25,309 bases of DNA, taken from contig JACQRB010000047.1 in assembly GCA_016206685.1 (NCBI GenBank), positions 1-25,309 of the forward strand. The letters run 5' to 3'. This stretch comes from Candidatus Omnitrophota bacterium (GTDB taxonomy: Bacteria; Omnitrophota; Gorgyraeia; Aquiviventales; Aquiviventaceae). Under the pieces are notes generated by a model. That model was not told the origin of the DNA. It worked only from the letters and a program-made list of their open reading frames with translations, and ran no database searches. This document shows, piece after piece, positions 7,382 to 15,574 of the stretch (position 1 is its first letter; each line of letters starts with the position of its first letter). The position numbers and the translations under genes are program-made.

Positions 7382-8596
7382 TTAGCGCTCCTCCGGAGGT
7401 TTCAGGTGCCGAAACGCGCGATAGAGGAGCAGATCATAGGCCATCTTGACCCCCGCCCCAATGACCAGCGGGGCGGAGACCGACACGATGCGCATCAGCG
7501 ACCCGGACACCATCGGAGCCACGGCCCAGGCCAGGCTGCGCGTCAGGTTGGTGACGCCGACCGCGCGGGTGCGGTCTTGCTCCTCGACCACCGCCACGAG
7601 GTAGGACTGGCGGGTGGGGACATCCATTTCCACGAGTGATTCCCGCACCAGAAACACGGCAACCGCCAGCGACAGAGTTGGGACGACCGGCAGCAGGAGC
7701 AACAGGAGGCTCGAGGGCAGATGCGTGAAGACCATGGTGTTGACCAGGCCGATGCGCTTGGCGATCCACGCCGCCGCCAGATGCGAGAGGCCGTTGGCGA
7801 CGCGCACGACGAAAAAGAGCGGTCCCAAGAACGATTCCTCGACGCCAAAGCGCGTGAAGAACCAATAACTCAGGAGGGCGGTGGTCAAAAATCCGCCCCC
7901 AAGGCTGTCGAGCCCTGAGAGGAGGGCGAATCGCGCCACGATGGGACGCGCGGCGGCCGAGAGACGCGGCGCGCGGCGCGCCAAGCCCCGCGACTCCACC
8001 GACCGCGAGAGCCGCAGCACCAGCAGCCCTGCGAGCAGGCACAGTCCGCTGTAGAGCCCCCACGTCCACTGATACGACGCCAGCGCCGGCAGGTGCAGGT
8101 GCGCACGCAGGAACGCCGGCACGCTGCCCAGCAGCGCCCCGAGGGCGTGGGCCGCATCCATGATGAGGTTGTACCAGGCAAAGACCTTCGTCCGCGCGGC
8201 GGCGGTGGCCGTCTGCGGGAGGATCACCTGTTCGATGGTCGGCCCGGCGCCGCGGTCCCGCCCCATGCCGTTCACCATCCCTAAACAGGCGCTCACGAGA
8301 ATCACCGACGGATGAGTGGCCCACGCCATCGCGCACCCCCCAAGGGCCATCAACCATGCCAGGACGATCAGGGTGGTTCGCCGGCCGACGCGATCGGTCA
8401 GGAAGGTCACCGCCACCGTCCCGATCGCGCAGCCTGTCAGGCCGGCTGAAATGCTCAGCCCGATCAACCACACGTTCAACCCGATCGCCACGAGATGGAG
8501 GGCGAACATGACCCCGGACAGCCCCACGGCCGTCGCGCGCAGGCCTGCCGAAGCGAAAATCAGCCAACGGTCACGAGTCGCGTCGGTGATGAGCAA
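7382..8596 (-). CDS. Major facilitator superfamily transporter
   Basis: 404 residues with about twelve predicted helices and the MFS motif A (DRVGRR, residues 68-73) after the second helix. The typical break into two six-helix halves has a basic, Arg-rich cytoplasmic loop near residues 195-215. The substrate cannot be assigned; the family includes drug, sugar and metabolite transporters. The only reasonable start is a TTG at 8596. The frame is closed by a stop five codons upstream, and no ATG or GTG fits before a membrane helix would be lost. It starts 12 bases after the stop of the hydroxylase-family gene and is probably expressed with it. Confidence 0.85.
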   Translation of the reverse strand: MLITDATRDRWLIFASAGLRATAVGLSGVMFALHLVAIGLNVWLIGLSISAGLTGCAIGTVAVTFLTDRVGRRTTLIVLAWLMALGGCAMAWATHPSVILVSACLGMVNGMGRDRGAGPTIEQVILPQTATAAARTKVFAWYNLIMDAAHALGALLGSVPAFLRAHLHLPALASYQWTWGLYSGLCLLAGLLVLRLSRSVESRGLARRAPRLSAAARPIVARFALLSGLDSLGGGFLTTALLSYWFFTRFGVEESFLGPLFFVVRVANGLSHLAAAWIAKRIGLVNTMVFTHLPSSLLLLLLPVVPTLSLAVAVFLVRESLVEMDVPTRQSYLVAVVEEQDRTRAVGVTNLTRSLAWAVAPMVSGSLMRIVSVSAPLVIGAGVKMAYDLLLYRAFRHLKPPEER

Positions 8597-8608
8597 ACTC
8601 CAGGGAGG

Positions 8609-9448
8609 TTATTTAGCGAGACTGACGGCTAGCCGAGGATCTTGAGCAGGCTGCGCCGCCTCACACGGCGGGCCGAAGGGCATGGCCAGGACCTTCCCCA
8701 GCGTCACATCCTCGGAGCGCGGGTACTCCGGCAGGCCGATCACGAGGGCGCCCTGCTCCGGAATCGCGCGATAGGTCCCGAAGAGCCGGTCCCACCAGGA
8801 GAAGATCGTCGAGTAATTCGAGTTGGTGTGCTCCGGAACCTCGGAATGATGCACGCGATGCATCGCCGGCGTGACGAACACGGCCCGGAGCCGCCGATCC
8901 AGGCGTTGCGGCAATTGGATGTTGGCGTGCTCCAGTTGGTTGAAGAGGCCGAAGACGATCTCGAAGATGACCACCGCCGACACCAGCGGCCCCCAGAGCG
9001 CGATGACCCCAAGCCGGAAGAGGGCCGAGAGCGCCATCTCGGTCAGATGAAAGCGTCCGGAGGTCGTCACATCCAAGTCCCGGTCGCTGTGGTGCACGCG
9101 GTGCATGCGCCACATCAGCGGCAGGCCATGGTAGGCCCGATGCCACCAGTACGTCACCGCATCGAGCCACGCGACGGTCAGGAGGACGTTCGGCCAGTCG
9201 CCGATCCCCAGCCGCTGGAGCAATCCAAACCGCTGCAGCTCCAGGCTGTGGTAGGCCGACACGAGCAGCCCGCCAAGCAGGATGCTCAAGAGGAGGGTGT
9301 TGGAGCCGGTGATGAAGAAGTTAATGGCGTAGCGTCGCCGGCGGGACTCGACGGGCCTGCGAAACGGCCACACCTGCTCGATCAAGAGCAGGAGACACAA
9401 GCCCCCCACCCCGATGAATCCGCGCTCGACCGTCAACACGGGCACCAT
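8609..9448 (-). CDS. Sterol desaturase / fatty acid hydroxylase superfamily protein
   Basis: 279 residues with four or more membrane helices and the histidine boxes of the membrane diiron hydroxylase superfamily. These are WHRAYH (H103, H107), HRVHH (H116, H119, H120) and a second HRVHH (residues 197-201) followed by TNSNY. These histidines bind the diiron centre that hydroxylates or desaturates lipid C-H bonds with O2. Bacterial members act on sterols, hopanoids, carotenoids or fatty acids, and the sequence does not decide which. The gene lies 27 bases downstream of the ahbD-like gene on the same strand, without a visible ribosome-binding site. Confidence 0.88.
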   Translation of the reverse strand: MVPVLTVERGFIGVGGLCLLLLIEQVWPFRRPVESRRRRYAINFFITGSNTLLLSILLGGLLVSAYHSLELQRFGLLQRLGIGDWPNVLLTVAWLDAVTYWWHRAYHGLPLMWRMHRVHHSDRDLDVTTSGRFHLTEMALSALFRLGVIALWGPLVSAVVIFEIVFGLFNQLEHANIQLPQRLDRRLRAVFVTPAMHRVHHSEVPEHTNSNYSTIFSWWDRLFGTYRAIPEQGALVIGLPEYPRSEDVTLGKVLAMPFGPPCEAAQPAQDPRLAVSLAK

Positions 9449-9475
9449 GGCTGACGGTATTATCGCGCGGGAACA

Positions 9476-10552
9476 TCAACCGGTCAAACGACATAACAAA
9501 TCCCCTGGACCCGCCTGAGGCGCGTAGGTGCAACAGGGTTCCTCGGTCAGATAATCGCCGGTGGCGGCATAGGCGCGGGCGCGGCAGCCGCTGCAGAGCC
9601 GGCGGAACTCGCACGCGCCGCACTTGCCTTTCAGGCAATCCGGGTCGCGCAGCGCCGCCAGCACGACAGAGGACGCCCAGATCGCCGGGAACGGCTCGAG
9701 CTTCACGTTCCCGCATGAGACCGGCAGATACCCGCAAGGAAAGACTTCGCCCTTGTGGGACACAAAGCAGATGCCCGTGCCGGCCAGGCATCCTTTCGTC
9801 ATGGTGGACAGATGCGAGGCGGCGCGATAGCCCGCCAGTTGGTGCTGCTGCGCCAGGATCCGAAAGTATTGCGGCGCGCAGGTCGCCCGGATGAAGGGAT
9901 GCGTGAGGCGCGCCTTGCGGGCCATCCAGTGCAGGACGTCTTCGTATTGCTGGGCGGCCAACTGCTGGTCCCCGGGAATCTCCAACCCGCATCCGACCGG
10001 CACGAACATGAACAGATGCCAGGCCTGGGCGCCGAGCGCCACCACCAGCTCGTACATCGCGTCCAGCTGCCCGACGTCGTGTTGGGTGATCGTCGTGTTG
10101 ATCTGCAGGCTCACGCCGCGCCGCTGCAAGCGTTGAAAGCCGTCCAGCGCGCGGTCAAACGCGCCGGATTGGTTGCGAAACGCGTCGTGCGTGCGGGCGT
10201 CGGCCCCATCAAGGCTGATGGCCACGCGATCGAAGCCGCTCTCGACGATGCGCGCCGCCATGGCGGCGTCAATCAGGGTCCCGTTGGTCGCCAAGGCGAT
10301 GGGCAGGTCCCGACATCTGGCGTAGCTCGCCAGTTCGAAGAGGTCCGGACGCATGAGCGGCTCTCCGCCGGAAAACACCAGGACCGGCTGCCCCACCGAC
10401 GCGATGCCGTCAATCAGGCGGGTGGCTTCGTCGGTGGTCAAGTCTTCCCTGGCGAGCGTCCGGCTGACCTCGAGCCTGCGGCAGTGGCGGCAGGCCAGGT
10501 TGCAGCCGGTGGTGGTCTCCCAGAAGACGAGCCGCAGCGCGGACGGCGTCAC
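9476..10552 (-). CDS. ahbD: Radical SAM/SPASM protein, AhbD-like heme synthase
   Basis: 358 residues. The radical SAM cluster motif is CNLACRHC (C17, C21, C24) and the GGEP motif is at residues 62-65. The C-terminal SPASM region carries the pattern GKCGACEFRRLCSGCRARAY followed by EEPCCTY, which matches AhbD. AhbD removes two carboxyl groups from iron-coproporphyrin III to make heme b in the siroheme-dependent pathway. The long frame extends to 10732, but its first 60 residues are out-of-frame translation of the neighbouring gene. The GTG at 10552 overlaps the previous stop (GTGA) and has GAGG seven bases upstream. The family assignment is firm. AhbD function is likely given the AhbC homologue 4 kb upstream, but related SPASM proteins exist with other roles. 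Confidence 0.8.
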   Translation of the reverse strand: MTPSALRLVFWETTTGCNLACRHCRRLEVSRTLAREDLTTDEATRLIDGIASVGQPVLVFSGGEPLMRPDLFELASYARCRDLPIALATNGTLIDAAMAARIVESGFDRVAISLDGADARTHDAFRNQSGAFDRALDGFQRLQRRGVSLQINTTITQHDVGQLDAMYELVVALGAQAWHLFMFVPVGCGLEIPGDQQLAAQQYEDVLHWMARKARLTHPFIRATCAPQYFRILAQQHQLAGYRAASHLSTMTKGCLAGTGICFVSHKGEVFPCGYLPVSCGNVKLEPFPAIWASSVVLAALRDPDCLKGKCGACEFRRLCSGCRARAYAATGDYLTEEPCCTYAPQAGPGDLLCRLTG

Positions 10553-10770
10553 GCAGGGTCCTCGCGGCTGGCGATCTTGACGTCCTGAAACGGCCAGCCG
10601 CCTCCGTCGGTCGTGAAGGCGCACTCGTGTTCGAAACACGCCTGGTCTTTGTCGAGGCAGTTGACGATCCGCCACGTCCCGTCGGATTGCTTGGTCAGGA
10701 TGGCCCAGACCTCCCGATTCAAAAACGGGCACTGCCGGGGCAGATACTTCACCTCAAGCCGCTCGTGCAT
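10549..10770 (-). CDS. Small four-cysteine protein of unknown function
   Basis: 73 residues, hydrophilic, with no signal peptide or membrane segment. Four cysteines (C14, C38, C45, C50) are set in the motifs RQCPF, VNCLD, QACFEHEC and then TDGGGWPF, suggesting a small zinc- or iron-sulfur-binding fold. The start overlaps the stop of the B12 radical SAM gene (TGATG), with AGGTG seven bases upstream. Its end overlaps the ahbD-like start (GTGA), so the protein is made in step with two radical SAM enzymes. I do not recognise the family. A longer reading of the same frame to 11250 is a shadow of the upstream gene. It could be an electron carrier, a partner or a substrate for the neighbours. Confidence 0.75.
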   Translation of the reverse strand: MHERLEVKYLPRQCPFLNREVWAILTKQSDGTWRIVNCLDKDQACFEHECAFTTDGGGWPFQDVKIASREDPA

Positions 10771-12842
10771 CAGGCCACACCTGAATCGAATCCCGTCCGC
10801 GCCAGCAGGCGGCGCAGGAGCCGTGAAAAAAACACGGTGGCGAAGGTCGCGAACAGCGTCAGCTCCTGGAGGCCGTTGAACGCCAGCCCGCTGACATCCA
10901 GGCGATCCAGCCGTCCCCGCTTCAGGGTATGCGCGCACGTGCGCCAGAAGCGCTGGAGGGACCGCCGGGACCATGTCAGGGAATGCGCGCAGGGATTCCA
11001 CCGCTGCAGCCACAGCCACAGGCGCGGCGGGACGGCGACCCGAACTTGCGGCGCTGGTTGCGGAACCGGCTGCCGCAGCGCCTGCGCGGCCTGCCGGTAG
11101 GCGTGCTGGAGTTCGCAGACGCGCATCCGACGCCAGCCCCGGACGCTGGAGGGCAGGCGCCTGACCTCCTCGATCACCCGCTTCTCCCACAGGCTGCGGG
11201 TGCGCGTCTGCAGCCACACGTCTTCCATCTCGAGCGCCAGCCGCGGCCACAGCACCAGGTAGCGCCGCAGGTCCCCAAGCCGGCGCCTGAGGTATTGCCG
11301 TCGCGTCTCGATCGGCAGCCCCGGCCGGCGCGCCAGCCGCCCTTTGAGGCGCACAAAGCCATGGATCATCGGATGCCCCTGCTCCACCATGATCGCGTGC
11401 TTATACCAGATGAAATTCGCGAAGACGGCCCAGTAATTCTCCGGGCTGACGCGCTGGAGGATCCGTTTCATGTTGTCCGCGCTGTAGAAGGACGCCCACG
11501 CCTCCTGGTAGGCGCGCGTCCACGCTTCGCGCGACATCCGCGGATGCGCCGTCGTGGCCTGAAACGAATCGTACCGATTCAGGTCGTGATCCAAGCAGGC
11601 GCCGCGCCGAACCAGCTCCCGATGGTCCTGGGACCCCGGCAGGGGCGTCAACATGAAGAACGACGCCTGCTCGGGCCCCAGCTCGTCGGTCAGCCGGCGA
11701 ATGTCCTGCCGGACGGAGGCGGGCGTGTCGAACGGAAACCCGATGATGTAGGCGACGTGCGTGTTGATGCCCGCCTGACGATAGGCCTCGATGAGCGCGC
11801 GGAACTGCTCGACGTGGTTCTGCCGCTTGCCCGCGGCTTCGAGATTCTGGGGATTCAGGCTCTCCAGGCCGATGAAGACCTGGGAGCACCCGGCGGCCTT
11901 GGCTTTCGCAATGAAGTTCGGCAGTTTGTAGGACTGGGTGTCCGCCTGGATCATGAAGCTGATGCGAAGCCGCTCCTGCCGGCGCAGGTGAATGAGACCG
12001 TCAAAGATCGCCTCCCAATGTTTGTTGCGGCAGAAGTTGTCATCCGTGAAGAAATAGGCGGAAATGCCCCGCCGGTAATTCTCCCGCACCCACGCCAGGA
12101 TGCCTGGCACGTCGCGAAACCGCATGGTCCGGCCCTGCACATTGATGACCGTGCAGAAGGAGCAGTTGAACGGGCACCCGCGCCCGCTGTCGAGCGTGCC
12201 GAAGTTGGGGGCGACAAACCGGCGCAAGAACCGTCTCGCCAGCCGCGGCATGGGCGCCGCCTGGAGCGACGGAGGTTCAAGGAGGAAGTTGTAGACGGGG
12301 CGGAGCGTGCCCTCCAGCGCATCCCGGAGGATCCGCTCCCACCGCCCTTCGATCTCCCCCGCGACCACGCTCACCCCGGCGTCCAGGAGGGCCTGGATCT
12401 CCGGCGGCATCTCCGGCACCATCGCCAACGAGCCGCTGACGTGAAATCCTCCGATGAGCACCGTGACGCCATGCCGTCGCAGCGCCAGCGCCACGTCGCT
12501 GGCCCGCGCAAACTGATTGGATTGCACCCCGACGAGACAGGCGATGACTTTCGTGCCCCGGGCGCGAGCGGTCCTGGCAATCGCCCGCACCTCCACCCGC
12601 TGCACCGTTTCATCAATGAGCTCGATCCGCCACTGCAATCCGGCGCCCAGCGCCTGGCGTTCCCGGACGTCCTCCGTCAGCCCGTAGAGGCAGGCCAGCG
12701 TGTTGCTGGGCAGCACGCCTTTCCAGTGGCGGATGACATAGCCGTCGTCATCGTACTTGGACGGCTTGATGAGATAGAGGACCAGACGGGTGATCCGAGG
12801 CCGTCCGGAAATCACGCGACAGTCGCTGTTGGGAACGCGCAT
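10770..12842 (-). CDS. B12-binding-domain radical SAM protein
   Basis: 690 residues. Residues about 20-190 form a cobalamin-binding-type Rossmann domain with VLIGGFHVSG near residue 130. The radical SAM domain follows, with CPFNCSFC (C223, C227, C230). Downstream, FIGLESLNPQNLEAAGKRQNH and a TPLPGSQDH motif are typical of class B radical SAM enzymes. The last 200 residues are an Arg-rich alpha-helical extension ending in a short hydrophobic segment (LTLFATFATVFF). The N-terminal segment KPSKYDDDGYVIRHWKG is conserved in a widespread subfamily of unknown reaction. Such enzymes do methylations, ring cyclisations (BchE) or lipid modifications. It sits between the flavoprotein and the small cysteine protein with a one-base gap and a one-base overlap respectively. 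Confidence 0.85.
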   Translation of the reverse strand: MRVPNSDCRVISGRPRITRLVLYLIKPSKYDDDGYVIRHWKGVLPSNTLACLYGLTEDVRERQALGAGLQWRIELIDETVQRVEVRAIARTARARGTKVIACLVGVQSNQFARASDVALALRRHGVTVLIGGFHVSGSLAMVPEMPPEIQALLDAGVSVVAGEIEGRWERILRDALEGTLRPVYNFLLEPPSLQAAPMPRLARRFLRRFVAPNFGTLDSGRGCPFNCSFCTVINVQGRTMRFRDVPGILAWVRENYRRGISAYFFTDDNFCRNKHWEAIFDGLIHLRRQERLRISFMIQADTQSYKLPNFIAKAKAAGCSQVFIGLESLNPQNLEAAGKRQNHVEQFRALIEAYRQAGINTHVAYIIGFPFDTPASVRQDIRRLTDELGPEQASFFMLTPLPGSQDHRELVRRGACLDHDLNRYDSFQATTAHPRMSREAWTRAYQEAWASFYSADNMKRILQRVSPENYWAVFANFIWYKHAIMVEQGHPMIHGFVRLKGRLARRPGLPIETRRQYLRRRLGDLRRYLVLWPRLALEMEDVWLQTRTRSLWEKRVIEEVRRLPSSVRGWRRMRVCELQHAYRQAAQALRQPVPQPAPQVRVAVPPRLWLWLQRWNPCAHSLTWSRRSLQRFWRTCAHTLKRGRLDRLDVSGLAFNGLQELTLFATFATVFFSRLLRRLLARTGFDSGVA

Positions 12843-12843
12843 C

Positions 12844-14307
12844 CTACCGGCCCGCTCCAGCCGTCTGCATCACGGATTCCTCCACCTCCCCCAGGAGATC
12901 CTGTATCACCTCCCGCGCGGTGTAGGAGCTCCGGCCGGGTTTGAGAAATCGCCCGAGCGTGCACACATCGTCTCCCGCAGTGACGAGCGGCCGCTCCAGG
13001 TAGCCGTTGCGCTGGCGCTGGGCCAGGCCGATGGTCGCCATGAGGCCGTTGCAGAGACACTTGCAGCCGATGGTCTCTTCAGCCACGCCCCCTTTCTTGA
13101 CATAGAACTCCACCGGTTCCCCGGGACATCGGTAGCCCAGCGAGCCATCCGGCCGCTTGTAGACGTGCCGCAGGTAGCCCAAGTCGCACAGCCGCGGCCG
13201 GTGGGCGTACACCTCGGCCTCGGACAGCGTGCTCTCGAGCGTCACCACCTTGAACGGAAACCCAGAGGCCGAGGCCAAGGGGTCCGTGAAGACGTCGGCC
13301 CGCCCGCGCTGCACCCGCTCCAGCACCGCGGCTTTCAACTCCGGCGCAAGGCCCGACTCCTCACAGAAGGCAAAGGCCGTGCCCACCTGGACGCCGGCCG
13401 CGCCCGCCGAGCGCGCAGCCCGAAGCCGCTGCGAATGCCCGTAGGAGCCGGCGAGCCAAAACGGCAGCCCCAGCATGCGGATCTTCTCGAGGTCAACGAC
13501 GTCCTTCTCGCCGTAGACCGGTTCACCCCGTTCATTGAGCTGCGGATCGCCGCGCGGCGGCGCGTTGTGCCCGCCCGCCGTCGGCCCCTCGATCACGAAG
13601 CCATCCACGCGTCCCGTCGCCTTCTTCGCCAACGCGAGGGCGAGGGTTGATGAGGCGATGATCGCGAGGAACTTGGGGCGCTGCAGCGCGGGACGTTCAG
13701 CGCCGAGCACCAGCCGGGGATCGAAATGCAACCGGTACTCATCCTCCGTACTGGTGCCTTCGACATGCAGACGGATCGACACCGGCTCATGCCGCGCGAG
13801 TTGGTCCAGCACACCAGGAATCTCCCGCGGGATCCCCGCTCCCACCAGGACGTAATCAACTCCGGCCAGCAACGCCCCGTAGAGGATGGGCAGGAGTGGG
13901 AGTTGAATCTTCTCGAGGAAGTTGATGCCCACCAACCCTGCGTGGCCCTCCTTCGCCAGCCACACTTCCACGAACCCGGCGATCACGGCGAGTTCCTGTT
14001 GCGCGGTTGTCGGCGAGGCGGTGAACATCGGCACGCCCCGAAACGGCTGTTCGCGGGGCTTGCCTCCGGGCAGGAAGTACTGCGCGAGCACGCGCGAGGC
14101 CGCCGCCGATGAGGGAAATTGCGCCAACGCCCGGCGCAGGCTCCCCTCCGGATCTCCGCCCTGCAATCGCCTGGCCAGGACGACGTCCAGCGCCGTGCCC
14201 GACACGACCCCCAACTGCCCCAGGCGTGAGACCGCCCGGGCCAGCGGCCAGCCCGACACCCCGACCCCCATCCCACCCTGAATGATCACGGGAGGCGGGG
14301 GCATCAT
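12844..14307 (-). CDS. Nitronate monooxygenase-family FMN protein
   Basis: 487 residues, of the long type. The N-terminal IIQGGMGVGVSGW and the GPTAGGHN motif (residues 241-248) are FMN/phosphate-binding signatures of the nitronate monooxygenase/2-nitropropane dioxygenase TIM barrel. The C-terminal extension has RCPGEPVEFYVKKGG and GCKCLCNGL, a conserved cysteine-rich element of this subfamily. The start ATG overlaps the ahbC stop (ATGA), and a strong AGGAGG lies seven bases upstream inside the end of ahbC. The reaction is unknown; true nitronate oxidation is only one activity of the family, which also includes enoyl reductases. Tight coupling to ahbC and the B12 radical SAM gene argues for a role in the same pathway, which is inference. 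Confidence 0.83.
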   Translation of the reverse strand: MMPPPPVIIQGGMGVGVSGWPLARAVSRLGQLGVVSGTALDVVLARRLQGGDPEGSLRRALAQFPSSAAASRVLAQYFLPGGKPREQPFRGVPMFTASPTTAQQELAVIAGFVEVWLAKEGHAGLVGINFLEKIQLPLLPILYGALLAGVDYVLVGAGIPREIPGVLDQLARHEPVSIRLHVEGTSTEDEYRLHFDPRLVLGAERPALQRPKFLAIIASSTLALALAKKATGRVDGFVIEGPTAGGHNAPPRGDPQLNERGEPVYGEKDVVDLEKIRMLGLPFWLAGSYGHSQRLRAARSAGAAGVQVGTAFAFCEESGLAPELKAAVLERVQRGRADVFTDPLASASGFPFKVVTLESTLSEAEVYAHRPRLCDLGYLRHVYKRPDGSLGYRCPGEPVEFYVKKGGVAEETIGCKCLCNGLMATIGLAQRQRNGYLERPLVTAGDDVCTLGRFLKPGRSSYTAREVIQDLLGEVEESVMQTAGAGR

Positions 14308-15488
14308 CCCACCACCTCCTCATCGGTGAGATAGCAGGCTGGGTCTTGGGCCCACAGATCCCCGGTGGCTTGGAGCGCCCGCACCCGGAAGGAGCCCCCG
14401 CAGAGCGTCTTCCACCGACACGTCGCGCATCGGCCTTTCAGCAGGGGCAGACGGTCGCGCAGTCCGGCTAAGAGCGGATGGCCCGCATCAGCCCAGATCT
14501 GGCTGAAGGGCCGTTCCCGCACGTTGCCCAGCGTCTCGGTCTGCCAGAATTGATCCGGATGGACGTTGCCGTAGGAGTCAATGTTCGCGATGCCCACGCC
14601 GGATGAGTGCGCGCCGCCCCCGTTCCACTCAAGCAATCGGCGGGTGGCGTCGGCCAGCTCGGCATCCTCCGCGACCAGCTTCAAATAGAGATACACCCCG
14701 TCCACGTGGTTGTCCACCGTCAACACCTCGACTGGAATCCGACGGACCGCAAGGGATCGCGTCCAGGCGAGGATCGCATCCAGGGCCTGACGAGTTTCCG
14801 CATGGGTCAGGTCGTCTTGGGCCAAGCGGCTGCCTCGACCGCTGTAGACCAGGTGGTAAAAACAGACCCGATCAATCCCCTCCCGCTCCACCAACGCAAA
14901 AATCTCCGGCAGCGCCTCGAAGTTGCGGCGGGTCAGGGTGAAACGCAACCCCACTTTCTGCCCCACGGCTTTCAGATGCCGCAGCCCGCTCAACGCCTCG
15001 GCGAACGCCCCCCGACGACCCCGGAAGCGGTCGTTCACCGGCCCCAGCCCATCGAAGGAGATCCCGACATAGCTAAAGCCGGTCTCCTTGATCCATTCGG
15101 CCACCTCCCGGTCAATGAGCGTGCCGTTGGTGGACAAGGTCAGCCGCAAGCCCAGGCGCCTGGCGTAGGCGGCCAGCTCATAAAAGTCGGGTTGCAGGAG
15201 CGGCTCGCCGCCGGAGAGCAACAGCGCCGGGATCTGGAACTGCGCCAGATCTTCCAGCATCCGCACCGCTTCATCCGCCGTCAGCTCGCCGGGATAGGCC
15301 CGATCCGCGGAATCGGCGTAGCAGTGGACGCAGTGGAGATTGCAGCGCCGGCCCATCGTCCAGACGACGATCGGCTTGCGCGCCTTCGCGGACGGAGGCG
15401 CGTCATGCGGCGGACCGCGCCGGTCGCCATAGCGCAACGGATCGCCGGTGGTGTCGAGGCCGCCGTAGAGCTTCGTGAGGTTGACCAT
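14304..15488 (-). CDS. ahbC: Radical SAM/SPASM protein AhbC (didecarboxysiroheme deacetylase)
   Basis: 394 residues. The N-terminus LTKLYGGLDTTGDPLRYG resembles AhbC proteins, followed by the cluster motif CNLHCVHC (C49, C53, C56) and GGEP at residues 93-96. The segments CFYHLVYSGRGS, EVLTVDNHVDG and HPDQFWQTETLGNVRERPF are characteristic of AhbC/NirJ. The SPASM region has GRCATCRWKTLCGG and DPACYLTDEE. AhbC removes the acetate side chains of 12,18-didecarboxysiroheme to give iron-coproporphyrin III. The close relative NirJ acts in heme d1 synthesis and cannot be fully excluded, although the N-terminus and the AhbD-like partner favour AhbC. It is the first gene of the tightly coupled five-gene cluster, 86 bases after nirA, with a palindrome (15524-15537) in that gap. 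Confidence 0.87.
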   Translation of the reverse strand: MVNLTKLYGGLDTTGDPLRYGDRRGPPHDAPPSAKARKPIVVWTMGRRCNLHCVHCYADSADRAYPGELTADEAVRMLEDLAQFQIPALLLSGGEPLLQPDFYELAAYARRLGLRLTLSTNGTLIDREVAEWIKETGFSYVGISFDGLGPVNDRFRGRRGAFAEALSGLRHLKAVGQKVGLRFTLTRRNFEALPEIFALVEREGIDRVCFYHLVYSGRGSRLAQDDLTHAETRQALDAILAWTRSLAVRRIPVEVLTVDNHVDGVYLYLKLVAEDAELADATRRLLEWNGGGAHSSGVGIANIDSYGNVHPDQFWQTETLGNVRERPFSQIWADAGHPLLAGLRDRLPLLKGRCATCRWKTLCGGSFRVRALQATGDLWAQDPACYLTDEEVVG

Positions 15489-15523
15489 GTGAATACCCTA
15501 CCAAGTCCGGACGTAGAAGGTCT

Positions 15524-15537
15524 ATGACAGAGGTCAT
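15524..15537. promoter_or_regulatory. Palindrome ATGAC-N4-GTCAT upstream of ahbC, possible Crp/Fnr-family operator
   Basis: A perfect 5+5 inverted repeat with a four-base spacer lies 35 bases before the ahbC start, in the nirA-ahbC gap. FNR-family sites have the same geometry (TTGAT-N4-ATCAA), and the TGA core fits a Crp-type recognition helix. A Crp/Fnr regulator is encoded 5 kb away. Its use as an operator is inferred, not shown. Confidence 0.3.
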
Positions 15538-15574
15538 GCGGAAGAGCGGACGGAAGGGACACTGAACGGAGCGC

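Noticed and set aside
10929..12944. 671-codon open frame on the plus strand opposite the B12 radical SAM gene
   Set aside because: The minus-strand frame has clear radical SAM motifs. The plus frame is low-complexity Arg/Pro/His sequence without any recognisable feature.
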